NCBI RefSeq assembly: GCF_020539485.1
Contig: NZ_JACDXU010000001.1
Span: forward strand, 992,001 to 1,056,000
Direction of reading: 5' to 3'
Length of the DNA stretch: 64,000 bases
DNA from: Fulverythrobacter ferritrahens
GTDB lineage: Bacteria > Pseudomonadota > Alphaproteobacteria > Sphingomonadales > Sphingomonadaceae
Shown here: one piece after another, positions 56,831-64,000 of the stretch
Position numbering within the stretch: the first letter of the stretch is position 1
Layout of the letters: each line of letters opens with the position of its first letter
The notes under the pieces: generated by a model
What the model saw: only the letters and a program-made list of their open reading frames with translations
The model's database searches: none
What the model was told of the DNA's origin: nothing
Position numbers and translations under genes: made by a program

Positions 56831-57955
56831 TTACGCTCCATATCCATAATAGGAGCCGAAGCGCCGACCGCTGGGGCTGAAACGCGCATCATTCAGCAAC
56901 AACTTGATGTCTTCGCAATGGGACAGCAGGTGCAGTGCATCCTCGATGGATCGCTGGCCAGTGGAATCGGCCCGGACGATCAGCACCGCCTGCCCGACAT
57001 ATTTGGCGATTTCCGCGGCCGGCGATGCCGCCAGAACCGGCGGAGAATCGAAAATGACCATACGATTGGGCGCGCCCTGCGTCAGCCGGTCGAGCAGCTG
57101 CGCGGTCTTGCCGGAGGCGAGATATTCGCTGTCGCGCGTGGTCTGGTTTCCAGCGGGCAGCACCCACAGGCCGGGAATGTCCGTGCCCAGCACGCAATCC
57201 TCGACCCGGATCGAAGGATCGGCCAGCGCATCCATCAGCCCCGGGCCGCCGGGCAGGCCCAGCACTGAAAGGATGGAAGGCTTGGCGAAATCGGCATCCA
57301 CCAGCAGCACCTCGCCATCGCGCTCCGCCGCCATGGCCAGCGCGAGATTGGTGGCGCAGAAAGTCTTGCCTTCGCCCGGCAATGGCGAACAGACCAGCAT
57401 CCGCTGGGCCTTGCCGCCCATGCCCTTCACTTGAGCCTCGCGCGCGGACTGCAGCAATTCGCGCTTCACGATGCGAAATTCCTCAAGCAGGGTCGAAACC
57501 GTGCCTTCAGGCTCGATCAGGCCCTGCTCGCGCAGATGGGCGCGGTTGATCGGGTGCCGGGTTGCCGGGAAATCCACCGGATTTGCAGGCGGCGTCTGCA
57601 TGGCAGCAGGTGCAGGTTCCGCAATCTTCGCGGCAGGCTTCTGGGGGGCAACCGAAGCCGGCTCCGCGGCGACCTTCTGGACCGGCGGGATCACCGGCGC
57701 GCCAATCGGCACCGGGCGCGCATCGGGGGGCGGAGGCCGCCGGCGTTTGATCCGGGTGGGAATGTCCGCCAGGTTCTTCGGCACCGGCGCGGGAGTGAAC
57801 GAACCGCCCAGATCGAAAGCGCCATTCGCGCGCTCGAACAGCGAGCCGCCTTCCTTTGCGCCCTTATCCTCGCCCGATGCGCCTCCGTCGTTCTGGGGAC
57901 CGTCCCGGGAATCGTCGCGTTCCGGAGGAAGCGGGATCTTGCTCTGATCGGTCAT
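56831..57955 (-). CDS. XrtA-associated tyrosine autokinase (BY-kinase)
   Basis: A 374-residue BY-kinase. Walker A is SPLPGEGKTFCATN, Walker A' is LLVDADFAKPS and Walker B is MVIFDSPPV. The C-terminal tyrosine cluster GSYYGYGA is the expected autophosphorylation site. The first 140 residues are a Pro/Ala-rich disordered tail with no membrane segment; its membrane partner is the chain-length protein encoded just upstream. Phosphorylation of such clusters controls polymer length in Wzc/Wza-type systems. Confidence 0.93.
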   Translation of the reverse strand: MTDQSKIPLPPERDDSRDGPQNDGGASGEDKGAKEGGSLFERANGAFDLGGSFTPAPVPKNLADIPTRIKRRRPPPPDARPVPIGAPVIPPVQKVAAEPASVAPQKPAAKIAEPAPAAMQTPPANPVDFPATRHPINRAHLREQGLIEPEGTVSTLLEEFRIVKRELLQSAREAQVKGMGGKAQRMLVCSPLPGEGKTFCATNLALAMAAERDGEVLLVDADFAKPSILSVLGLPGGPGLMDALADPSIRVEDCVLGTDIPGLWVLPAGNQTTRDSEYLASGKTAQLLDRLTQGAPNRMVIFDSPPVLAASPAAEIAKYVGQAVLIVRADSTGQRSIEDALHLLSHCEDIKLLLNDARFSPSGRRFGSYYGYGA

Positions 57956-57968
57956 GTCGCTTCCCCCC

Positions 57969-59489
57969 TCAGGCCACCATGCCGCGCTGGATGAATTCCA
58001 CCGCCAGCAGCACGATGAACAGCCCGCACAAGGCGCCCGTCCCGGCCGCGAATTGTTTCAGGCGTCGTGCCTTCAGCACCCGCCCCGCTTCGGTGGTGAC
58101 GTGGGAGATCGTGCCGATAACCGGCAGATCGAACACGGTTTCCAGCTTCCCCGCGGTGGCATAGGAAGAACGCAGCTGGCCAATGCCCCAGCCCACGCCA
58201 GCCCCGCCAGCCATGCCCACCACCAAAACGCCAAACAGCAGCAGCGGGCGATTGGGCGCGGAAGGAATGCGCGGCGTTGTCGGCGGATCGATCACCTCGA
58301 ACTTCACGGCGTTCCGTTCAGTCTCCACCTGCCCGCGCAGACGCAGTTCCTCGCGATCCTTCAGCAGCTTGTCATATTGTTCGCGCAGCACTTCATAGTC
58401 GCGGCTGATCCGCTGGGCCTCAGCCGCAACGCCCGGTTCGAGCGACTGGTTCGCCGTGATCTGCATCAGTTCCGAATTGAGCGCCGCCTTGCGCGATTGC
58501 AGTGCCTGGACATTGGCCATGCGCTCCGCCCGAATAGACTGGAGCGAGCTATAGGCCGGGTTCGGCATGCCCCCGCCATTGCCCTGCTTCGCGGCCTGCT
58601 GGCGCAACGAGGCGATCTGCTTTTCGAGAGTCACCACATCGGGATGGCTGTCAGTCAGCCCGCGCGCGCGCATGTCTGAAAGATTGGCTTCCGCCTGCAT
58701 CAATGCGCCGGCCGCGCCGCCGACCTGCCCCGGAACGACCAGAGTGCGCGGAGTGCCTGCGAGCTGGCCATCGGTGGCCGCCAGCGCGCTTTGCGCCGCA
58801 GCCAGATCCGCCTCCACGCTGCGCAGTTCCGCGCGAGTGGATTCGAGCCGCTGCGAAATGGCCGCAGCGCCGCCGATCAGTTCAGGATGCTTGGCCTCGA
58901 AAGCGAGGCGTTGCTGCTCGGCCGTTTCCAGCTGCTTCTGCCTGTCGGCCAGTTGCTGGTCGAGAAAGTCGATCGTCTCGCGCATTTCTCCGCGCGATCC
59001 GCCCAGATTCTGCTCGCGGAAAATGTCGATCAGTTTCTGCACCACCTCCTGAGCCAGCTGGGCATTCTGTCCATCGGACAGATCCCTGCGGCCGCTTTCG
59101 GCGGTAATCTCGAACAGGTTTTCCTCGGTGCTTTTCACCGTGATCGTCTTGGCCAGCGCCGCCACCGCATTTTCCATCTCGCGCGGCGTGTTGACCATGC
59201 TGCCAAGGCGCGTGGAACGGATGACCTTTTCCAGGTTCACCGCGCTCGTCAGCGTCTGGGTGACGCGTTCGATATCCTTCTTGCGGCTACCCGTGCCGAT
59301 ACCGATCTGCTGGGCCAGCACATCGTCGAGCTGGACAAAGATACGGGCCTTCGATTCATAGGCATTGGGGAACATCGCCACGGCCAGCCAACCTGCGATG
59401 CACAGACCCCAGGCGACCGCCAGCGCGAGCCATCGCCGGTTCCAGACCGACCATAGCGCCGCGCGGATCTCTTCTACGATGGCATTCAT
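57969..59489 (-). CDS. XrtA system polysaccharide chain-length determinant
   Basis: A 506-residue Wzz/GumC-type co-polymerase. There is one membrane helix at each end (about 18-38 and 425-445) with a large periplasmic coiled-coil domain between. FPNAYESKARIFVQLDDVL and RLGSMVNTP belong to the Wzz fold, and PPTTPRIPSAPNRPLLL is the conserved pre-helix proline motif. It lacks a kinase domain; that function is the separate gene downstream. Confidence 0.93.
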   Translation of the reverse strand: MNAIVEEIRAALWSVWNRRWLALAVAWGLCIAGWLAVAMFPNAYESKARIFVQLDDVLAQQIGIGTGSRKKDIERVTQTLTSAVNLEKVIRSTRLGSMVNTPREMENAVAALAKTITVKSTEENLFEITAESGRRDLSDGQNAQLAQEVVQKLIDIFREQNLGGSRGEMRETIDFLDQQLADRQKQLETAEQQRLAFEAKHPELIGGAAAISQRLESTRAELRSVEADLAAAQSALAATDGQLAGTPRTLVVPGQVGGAAGALMQAEANLSDMRARGLTDSHPDVVTLEKQIASLRQQAAKQGNGGGMPNPAYSSLQSIRAERMANVQALQSRKAALNSELMQITANQSLEPGVAAEAQRISRDYEVLREQYDKLLKDREELRLRGQVETERNAVKFEVIDPPTTPRIPSAPNRPLLLFGVLVVGMAGGAGVGWGIGQLRSSYATAGKLETVFDLPVIGTISHVTTEAGRVLKARRLKQFAAGTGALCGLFIVLLAVEFIQRGMVA

Positions 59490-59508
59490 CCCCTGTGCCG
59501 CCCCGCCC

Positions 59509-60147
59509 TCAGAACATGCTTTCGGGAATGATGATCACGTCGCCCGGCATCAGCAGGACATTGGCCTTGCTGTCGCCCTTCTTGAGCAGGTCCGACAGGC
59601 GCAGGGCATATTCCTGCTGCTTGCCCGTTTCCTTCTCGAAACGGACCAGCTTGGCACGGTTGCCGCTGGCGAATTCCGACAGGCCGCCCACCGCGATCAT
59701 CGCATCGAGCAAGGTCATATTCGCACGATAGGGGATGGAGGCCGGCTTTTCGGTCGCGCCGACAATGCGGACCTGCTGGCTGAAAGTGCCGGCGAACTGG
59801 TTCACGATCACGGAAACCAGCGGGTCGGTGATATATTGGGAAAGCTGCAGACGGATATCCTCGGCCAGCATGGTGGGCGTCTTGCCCACGGCGGGCATGT
59901 CGGAAACCAGCGGCGTGGTGATGCGCCCATCGGGGCGCACCTGCACCTTGGCGCCCAGTTCCGGGTTGCGCCAGACATGCACGGTCAGTTCGTCAAGCGG
60001 GCCGATCACATATTCCTCGCCCGGCCCTTCCTGCATCGCCACGAACTGGGCGGGCGGCAGCTTGGGCCCGGTGCTGGCACAGCCGGTCAGCGCAAGGCTG
60101 ACCATGGCCAGTGCCATGAACATGCGGGCAGTCACACTCTTGTGCAT
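59509..60147 (-). CDS. XrtA system exopolysaccharide export lipoprotein (OPX/Wza type)
   Basis: A 212-residue polysaccharide export protein. The lipobox LTGC (Cys23) is followed by an export domain with EYVIGPLDELTVHVWRNPEL and the SLBB-like repeat in VRIVGATEKPASIPYR. Short for an OPX protein, lacking a C-terminal membrane-spanning helix. First gene of the export half of the locus; a 210-bp gap precedes it. Confidence 0.93.
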   Translation of the reverse strand: MHKSVTARMFMALAMVSLALTGCASTGPKLPPAQFVAMQEGPGEEYVIGPLDELTVHVWRNPELGAKVQVRPDGRITTPLVSDMPAVGKTPTMLAEDIRLQLSQYITDPLVSVIVNQFAGTFSQQVRIVGATEKPASIPYRANMTLLDAMIAVGGLSEFASGNRAKLVRFEKETGKQQEYALRLSDLLKKGDSKANVLLMPGDVIIIPESMF

Positions 60148-60357
60148 CGATACGTCCTCACGCAGATCTAGGCATTATTTGCAGCCGTGATGAAGAAACG
60201 GCTTGTCCGTTCCCAATGCCCGGCCCCCTTCGATCCGGGGCTGGTCTTTCCCGAAAAGGGTGAACATCTCGTTATCCAAGGCCGAAAAGCGAGGTTTTGG
60301 GAGGGGCTTGGCGGCACTGTCCCGAATAGGGACTGGCCCATATCAAAGGTTAAATGG
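60148..60357 (-). promoter_or_regulatory. gap upstream of the EPS export operon, probable promoter region
   Basis: A 210-bp gap with no gene. It holds a small inverted repeat GTCCC-GAATA-GGGAC (60319-60333) and a tandem GGTTAAAT pair (on the plus strand, about 60348-60362). Being the largest gap in the locus, it probably carries the promoter for the genes running down to 47311. I could not pick a convincing -35/-10 or -24/-12 pair. Confidence 0.35.
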
Positions 60358-61584
60358 TTAAATAAGAATTTCCCCGGCAGGCCCTTGCCCCAGGAACATC
60401 GCCGGGCTGGCGCTGGCGCCATAGGCACCGGCGCAGAATACCGCCACCAGATCGCCCACATCGGCACGCGGAAGCGCCGCCTGATCGGCGAGGCGATCAA
60501 GCGGCGTGCACAGGCAGCCGACCACATTCACCTCCTCCTCAACCTCCGCGCCGAAGCGGGTGGCGATGGCCAGCGGATAGTTGCGGCGGACCACGGTGCC
60601 GAAATTTCCCGAGGCCGCAAGCTGATGATGAAGCCCGCCATCGGTGACGAGATAGGTCTGGCCATGGCTGGCCTTGCGATCGACGATTCGCGTCAGATAG
60701 ACGCCTGCTTCCCCCACCAGATAACGGCCAAGTTCGATACAGAATTGGGTATTTTCAAGGCTTTCAGGAAGAGATCTGAAGCGATCTGCCAAGGCCGCCC
60801 CAATTATCCCAATGTCCAGCGGCGCGTCGCCATTGAAGTAGGGAATGCCAAAGCCGCCGCCCATATTCAGTTTCGGCAAAGGCGAGCCGATTTCTTCCGC
60901 CAGCCTGTCCGCCAGCGCCAGCACATTGGCCTGGGTTTCGATCAGCGCCTCCGCGTCCAGCGCCTGGCTGCCGGCGAAGATATGCAGGCCGCACCATTGC
61001 GCACCCTGATCAATCAAATGGCGGGCGAGCGCAGGCACCTGATCCGCATCCACGCCGAAGGGCTTGGCCCCGCCCCCCATCTTCATGCCCGATCCGCGCA
61101 GTTCGAAATCGGGATTCACCCGGATGGCAAGGCGCGGTGTCACGCCAAGGTGCGCGGAAATTTCCAGCGCGCGCCGGGCTTCGTTCGTGGATTCGAGATT
61201 GATCGTCACGCCTGCCGCGATGGCGGCTTCCAGTTCCGCATCGCGCTTGCCCGGCCCGGCGAAGCTGACCTTCGCGGGATCGATCCCGGCGGCACGGAGC
61301 ATCGCAAGCTCCCCGCCCGAGGCAATGTCAAACCCGTCGACCAGACTGGCCATTTCCCGCAGCAGCAGGCCGAAGGGATTGGCCTTCACCGCATAATGGA
61401 TCGCCAGCCTTGGCGGCATGGCGGCGCGCAGATCGGCAATCCGGCGGGCGATCATCTCGCGCGAATAGACGAACAAGGGCGTGCCCCCCGCCTGCGCCAC
61501 AAACTCGCTCGCGGTCTTGCCGCCGATGGCAAGCTCGCCATCCAGCGCCGCGAAACCTGCGGGGATCGGGCCGAGCGGCTTCAT
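60358..61584 (-). CDS. PLP-dependent decarboxylase, exosortase A system-associated
   Basis: A 408-residue fold-type III PLP enzyme like diaminopimelate/ornithine decarboxylase. The PLP lysine is in YAVKANPFGLLL; DIASGGELAML, HIFAGSQAL and GGGFGIPY bind cofactor; GCLCTPLDRLA has the catalytic cysteine. Such enzymes recur in exosortase A loci (TIGR03099) next to the acyl-CoA ligase, and the product is unknown. The ATG overlaps the ligase stop by 4 nt. Confidence 0.92.
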   Translation of the reverse strand: MKPLGPIPAGFAALDGELAIGGKTASEFVAQAGGTPLFVYSREMIARRIADLRAAMPPRLAIHYAVKANPFGLLLREMASLVDGFDIASGGELAMLRAAGIDPAKVSFAGPGKRDAELEAAIAAGVTINLESTNEARRALEISAHLGVTPRLAIRVNPDFELRGSGMKMGGGAKPFGVDADQVPALARHLIDQGAQWCGLHIFAGSQALDAEALIETQANVLALADRLAEEIGSPLPKLNMGGGFGIPYFNGDAPLDIGIIGAALADRFRSLPESLENTQFCIELGRYLVGEAGVYLTRIVDRKASHGQTYLVTDGGLHHQLAASGNFGTVVRRNYPLAIATRFGAEVEEEVNVVGCLCTPLDRLADQAALPRADVGDLVAVFCAGAYGASASPAMFLGQGPAGEILI

Positions 61585-63107
61585 GCGCCAAGCTCCCGCT
61601 GCAGGGCTGCCCGGTCGATCTTGCCATTGGGATTGAGCGGCATGACGTCCCGCCAGTGGAATATGCGAGGCTGCATGAAATTGGGTAGCTCCTGAGCCAG
61701 AATGCGCGGCAGGCGGGTTTCCGCATCTTCCACCCCGGCGCGGGGGCGCACGATCAGATGGACAGCCTGCCCCAGCCTCTCATCCGGAACGCCCAGCGCC
61801 ACGGCTTCCGCCACCAGCCCGGTGGCAAGCGCGGCATCCTCTATCTCCTGCGGGGAAATGCGGTTGCCCGCGCTCTTGATCATCGCATCGCGCCGGCCGG
61901 AAAAATAGAGCAGGCCATCCGCGTCGCGCATCACCCTGTCGCCAGACCATACCGCCATGCCGCCATAGGCGGAACCCGCCGGAGCAGGCTGGAACCGTTC
62001 CGCCGTGCGCTGCGCATCCCGCCAATAGCCTTGCGCCACCAACGGCCCGCAATGGACCAGCTCCCCCTCCTCCCCCGGCGCGGTGATGGCGCCATCATCC
62101 CCGATCACCAGCACTTCGGCGAAGGGAATCGCCTTGCCCATCGAAGTGGGGTGCGTGTCCACCAGGGCGGGATCGAGAAAGGTGGAACGAAACGCCTCGG
62201 TCAGGCCATACATCGGGAACAGCCGCGCCTGCGGGAAGATCGCGCGCAATTTGCGCACCAGAACCACGGTCAGTGCGCCGCCGCTATTGGTCAAGCGGCG
62301 TAGCGGGGCGGAGGATTCCTCCGGCCAGTCCTGCTCCACCAATTGCACCCATAAAGGCGGCACGGCGGCCAGAGTTGTCACGCCATGGCGAGCGCAGGCT
62401 TTCACTACATCGCGGGCGGTGAGATAATCGATCGGCACCACGCTCGCCCCCGCGCGCCAGGCGGAAAGCAACTGGTTCTGGCCATAGTCGAACGACAGGG
62501 GCAGTACGCCTAGCACCACATCATCCGCCCCCAGCCTCAGATAATTCGCCACGCTGACCGCCCCGAGCCACAGATTCGCATGACTCAGCATCACGCCCTT
62601 GGGCCTGCCGGTAGAGCCGCTGGTATAAAGGATCGCCGCCAGATCGCCCGGATCGGCGGACGATGGCGCGAGCGCGCCGTCCAGAGCCTCGGCGCCTGCC
62701 CAGACCTCCGCCTCCTCGATCAGCGCGCAGCCTGCGGGAACATCGCCTTCGCCAAGGCTGCCGAGGCGAGCGGCATTGCCCACCAGCAGGCTTGCGCCGC
62801 TATCGGCCAATATATGCGCCAACTGCGCATGTTTGAGCAGCGGATTGACCGGCACATGCACCAGCCCCGCCCGCGCCGCGGCGAGGGGCAGCAGACAGGT
62901 CAGTTCGCCCTTGGCCGCCCAGCTCGCCACGCGCGCGCCCTGTTCGGGCACACGCGCCGCCAGCCACGCGGCGAGCAAAGAGATACGCTCCCTTAAGGCC
63001 TTGTAGGTAAGGACGCCTTGCCTGAGGACGAGCGCCGCCGCATCATCCTGTCCGAACAGGGCAAGATGGTCGAGCGGTCTGGCAATCGGATCGGGGGCGA
63101 CAGGCAT
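61581..63107 (-). CDS. acyl-CoA ligase (AMP-forming), exosortase A system-associated
   Basis: A 508-residue ANL-superfamily adenylating enzyme. Core motifs: AILYTSGSTGRPKGVML (ATP loop), PMYGLTEAFRST, SGRRDAMIKSAGNRISP and the C-terminal catalytic Lys in PNGKIDRAAL. It probably activates a carboxylic acid for loading onto a carrier protein. ATG 63107 with GGAG upstream is chosen over the extended frame to 63191, which would overlap the divergent gene. Coupled to the decarboxylase by ATGA. Confidence 0.92.
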   Translation of the reverse strand: MPVAPDPIARPLDHLALFGQDDAAALVLRQGVLTYKALRERISLLAAWLAARVPEQGARVASWAAKGELTCLLPLAAARAGLVHVPVNPLLKHAQLAHILADSGASLLVGNAARLGSLGEGDVPAGCALIEEAEVWAGAEALDGALAPSSADPGDLAAILYTSGSTGRPKGVMLSHANLWLGAVSVANYLRLGADDVVLGVLPLSFDYGQNQLLSAWRAGASVVPIDYLTARDVVKACARHGVTTLAAVPPLWVQLVEQDWPEESSAPLRRLTNSGGALTVVLVRKLRAIFPQARLFPMYGLTEAFRSTFLDPALVDTHPTSMGKAIPFAEVLVIGDDGAITAPGEEGELVHCGPLVAQGYWRDAQRTAERFQPAPAGSAYGGMAVWSGDRVMRDADGLLYFSGRRDAMIKSAGNRISPQEIEDAALATGLVAEAVALGVPDERLGQAVHLIVRPRAGVEDAETRLPRILAQELPNFMQPRIFHWRDVMPLNPNGKIDRAALQRELGA

Positions 63108-63149
63108 CGGGACTCCGGCAGGAGGCTCCACTAAAGGGGAACCGTTCAG

Positions 63150-64000
63150 GTGATCGCGGTCAGCTATCACAACAGGGTTAATGTCTTGCAACCACCCGGT
63201 TTTGCAAGCGCCGCTCCGTTCGACCGGGCGGAATGGTTCGCCCTGCTCGCAAAGGAAGGCGGGCTAGATCCCTTCATCGCCATGGCCGGAGACGGGCTGC
63301 ATACGCTGGCCCTGCCGCTGATGCGCGAAGGATCGGCGCTGGTACCCCTGGCCAATTGGTACAGTTTCTTCTGGCGGCCACTCGCCACTCCAGGGGCGAA
63401 TCAGCCGGCCCTGATGCAGGCCATCGCCCGCAGACTTGCGGATGAGGCGCGCCGGATCGTACTGTGGCCGCTGCCGGACGAGGATCGCAGCGCCACCATG
63501 CTGGCGGCGGCCTTCCGTTCCGCCTGGTGGATCGTGCTGCGCGAGCCCTGCGACACCAATCACATATTGCGCGTAAGCGGGCGATCCTATGAGGATTATC
63601 TGGGCGGGCGCCCGGGCACATTGCGCACCACGCTGAAGCGCAAGGCGAAGAAGGTGGAGGTGGAAATCCACACGAGCTTCGATCCCGCCGCATGGGCCGC
63701 CTATGAGGCGATCTATGCCGCGAGCTGGAAGCCGGCGGAGGGCAAGCCCGCCATGCTGCGCCGCTTTGCCGAGGAAGAAGGCGCGGCAGGCCGCCTGCGG
63801 CTGGGCATTGCCCGCAGCGAAGGCAAGCCGCTGGCCGCCCAGTTCTGGACCGTTGAGGCCGACACCGCCTTCATTCACAAACTGGCCCATGTGGAAGAGG
63901 CCGGGCCGCTTTCGGCGGGAACCGTGCTGACCGCCGCCCTGTTCGAGCATGTGATCGATCGCGATCAGGTGGAAATGGTCGATTTCGGGACAGGTGACGA
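63150..64000 (+). CDS. GNAT/FemAB-like acyltransferase, C-terminus beyond the right edge
   Basis: About 283 residues are visible from GTG 63150; an in-frame TAA lies 18 nt upstream and AAGGGGA serves as ribosome site. No stop before the edge. GTLRTTLKRKAKKVEV and the later AAQFWTVEADTAFIHKLAHVEE, ending at DFGTGD, are typical of the BioF2-like/Acetyltransf_6 fold found near exosortase loci. It is divergent from the acyl-CoA ligase with only 42 bp between, so the promoters overlap. Likely transfers an acyl group to a sugar or amino group of the matrix. Confidence 0.85.
   Translation, partial: MIAVSYHNRVNVLQPPGFASAAPFDRAEWFALLAKEGGLDPFIAMAGDGLHTLALPLMREGSALVPLANWYSFFWRPLATPGANQPALMQAIARRLADEARRIVLWPLPDEDRSATMLAAAFRSAWWIVLREPCDTNHILRVSGRSYEDYLGGRPGTLRTTLKRKAKKVEVEIHTSFDPAAWAAYEAIYAASWKPAEGKPAMLRRFAEEEGAAGRLRLGIARSEGKPLAAQFWTVEADTAFIHKLAHVEEAGPLSAGTVLTAALFEHVIDRDQVEMVDFGTGD

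Noticed and set aside
60190-60225. GG-N10-GC sigma-54-like element upstream of the EPS export gene
   Set aside because: A match exists about 55 nt before the start, but the -12 half lacks TT and at this GC content one or two such matches are expected by chance in 200 bp.

Overview
The window (about 63% GC, gene-dense, many start/stop overlaps) looks like the chromosome of a sphingomonad alphaproteobacterium (Sphingomonadaceae/Erythrobacteraceae type). Evidence: the alphaproteobacterial order nuo operon - birA - coaX - rnj - DUF1467; the rne - amidase - PBP1A - prfB block; an RNase E with an acidic insertion in its S1 domain; and a complete-looking exosortase A (XrtA/PEP-CTERM) exopolysaccharide locus. 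No mobile elements, rRNA, tRNA or CRISPR arrays were seen.

Layout. 1-4.7 kb: poorly characterised envelope/regulatory genes (a truncated hypothetical, a nucleotidyltransferase-like membrane protein, a degenerate Hpt-like protein, a large coiled-coil membrane protein). 4.7-24.8 kb: one uninterrupted minus-strand run of about 20 kb encoding all 14 NADH:quinone oxidoreductase subunits (nuoA-N), then biotin ligase, type III pantothenate kinase, RNase J and a DUF1467 membrane protein. Five small non-canonical genes are threaded into the nuo operon by 1-4 nt start/stop overlaps, including a 46-codon membrane protein between nuoE and nuoF. 24.9-34.1 kb: metabolic genes (aldehyde dehydrogenase, thiolase, 2-hydroxyacid dehydrogenase, ammonium transporter, hydrolase, a Cys-rich nitronate monooxygenase-like flavoprotein, a lipoprotein methyltransferase). 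34.1-42.8 kb: prfB, peroxiredoxin, PBP1A, amidase and rne; rne has a 0.5-kb structured leader that includes an intrinsic-terminator-like hairpin. 42.9-46.1 kb: methyltransferase, sdhB (without sdhCDA beside it), GFA protein and zapE. 46.1-47.1 kb: a crotonase with the two glutamates of DSF (diffusible signal factor) synthases, preceded by a 23-bp inverted repeat over its likely -35 box. 47.3-63.1 kb: the XrtA locus on the minus strand (acyl-CoA ligase, PLP decarboxylase, OPX export lipoprotein, chain-length protein, tyrosine kinase, outer-membrane protein, ATPase, deacetylase, FemAB-like protein, glycosyltransferase, exosortase-EpsI fusion, amidotransferase). A divergent acyltransferase-like gene runs off the right edge.

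How the genes work together. The nuo block is respiratory complex I plus cofactor supply (biotin, CoA) and RNA turnover. The XrtA block makes, modifies, exports and sizes an exopolysaccharide and should sort PEP-CTERM proteins, although no PEP-CTERM substrate, flippase or priming transferase lies inside the window. The DSF-synthase-like gene next to it raises the possibility of cell-density control of this matrix; that link is inference.

Most promising second looks: the set of coupled accessory genes in the nuo operon; the structured rne leader; the operator in front of the DSF-synthase-like gene; a hairpin covering the prfB ribosome binding site in a gene that lacks the usual programmed frameshift; a lipid-anchored methyltransferase coupled to prfB; and a four-cysteine extension in the nitronate monooxygenase-like protein.
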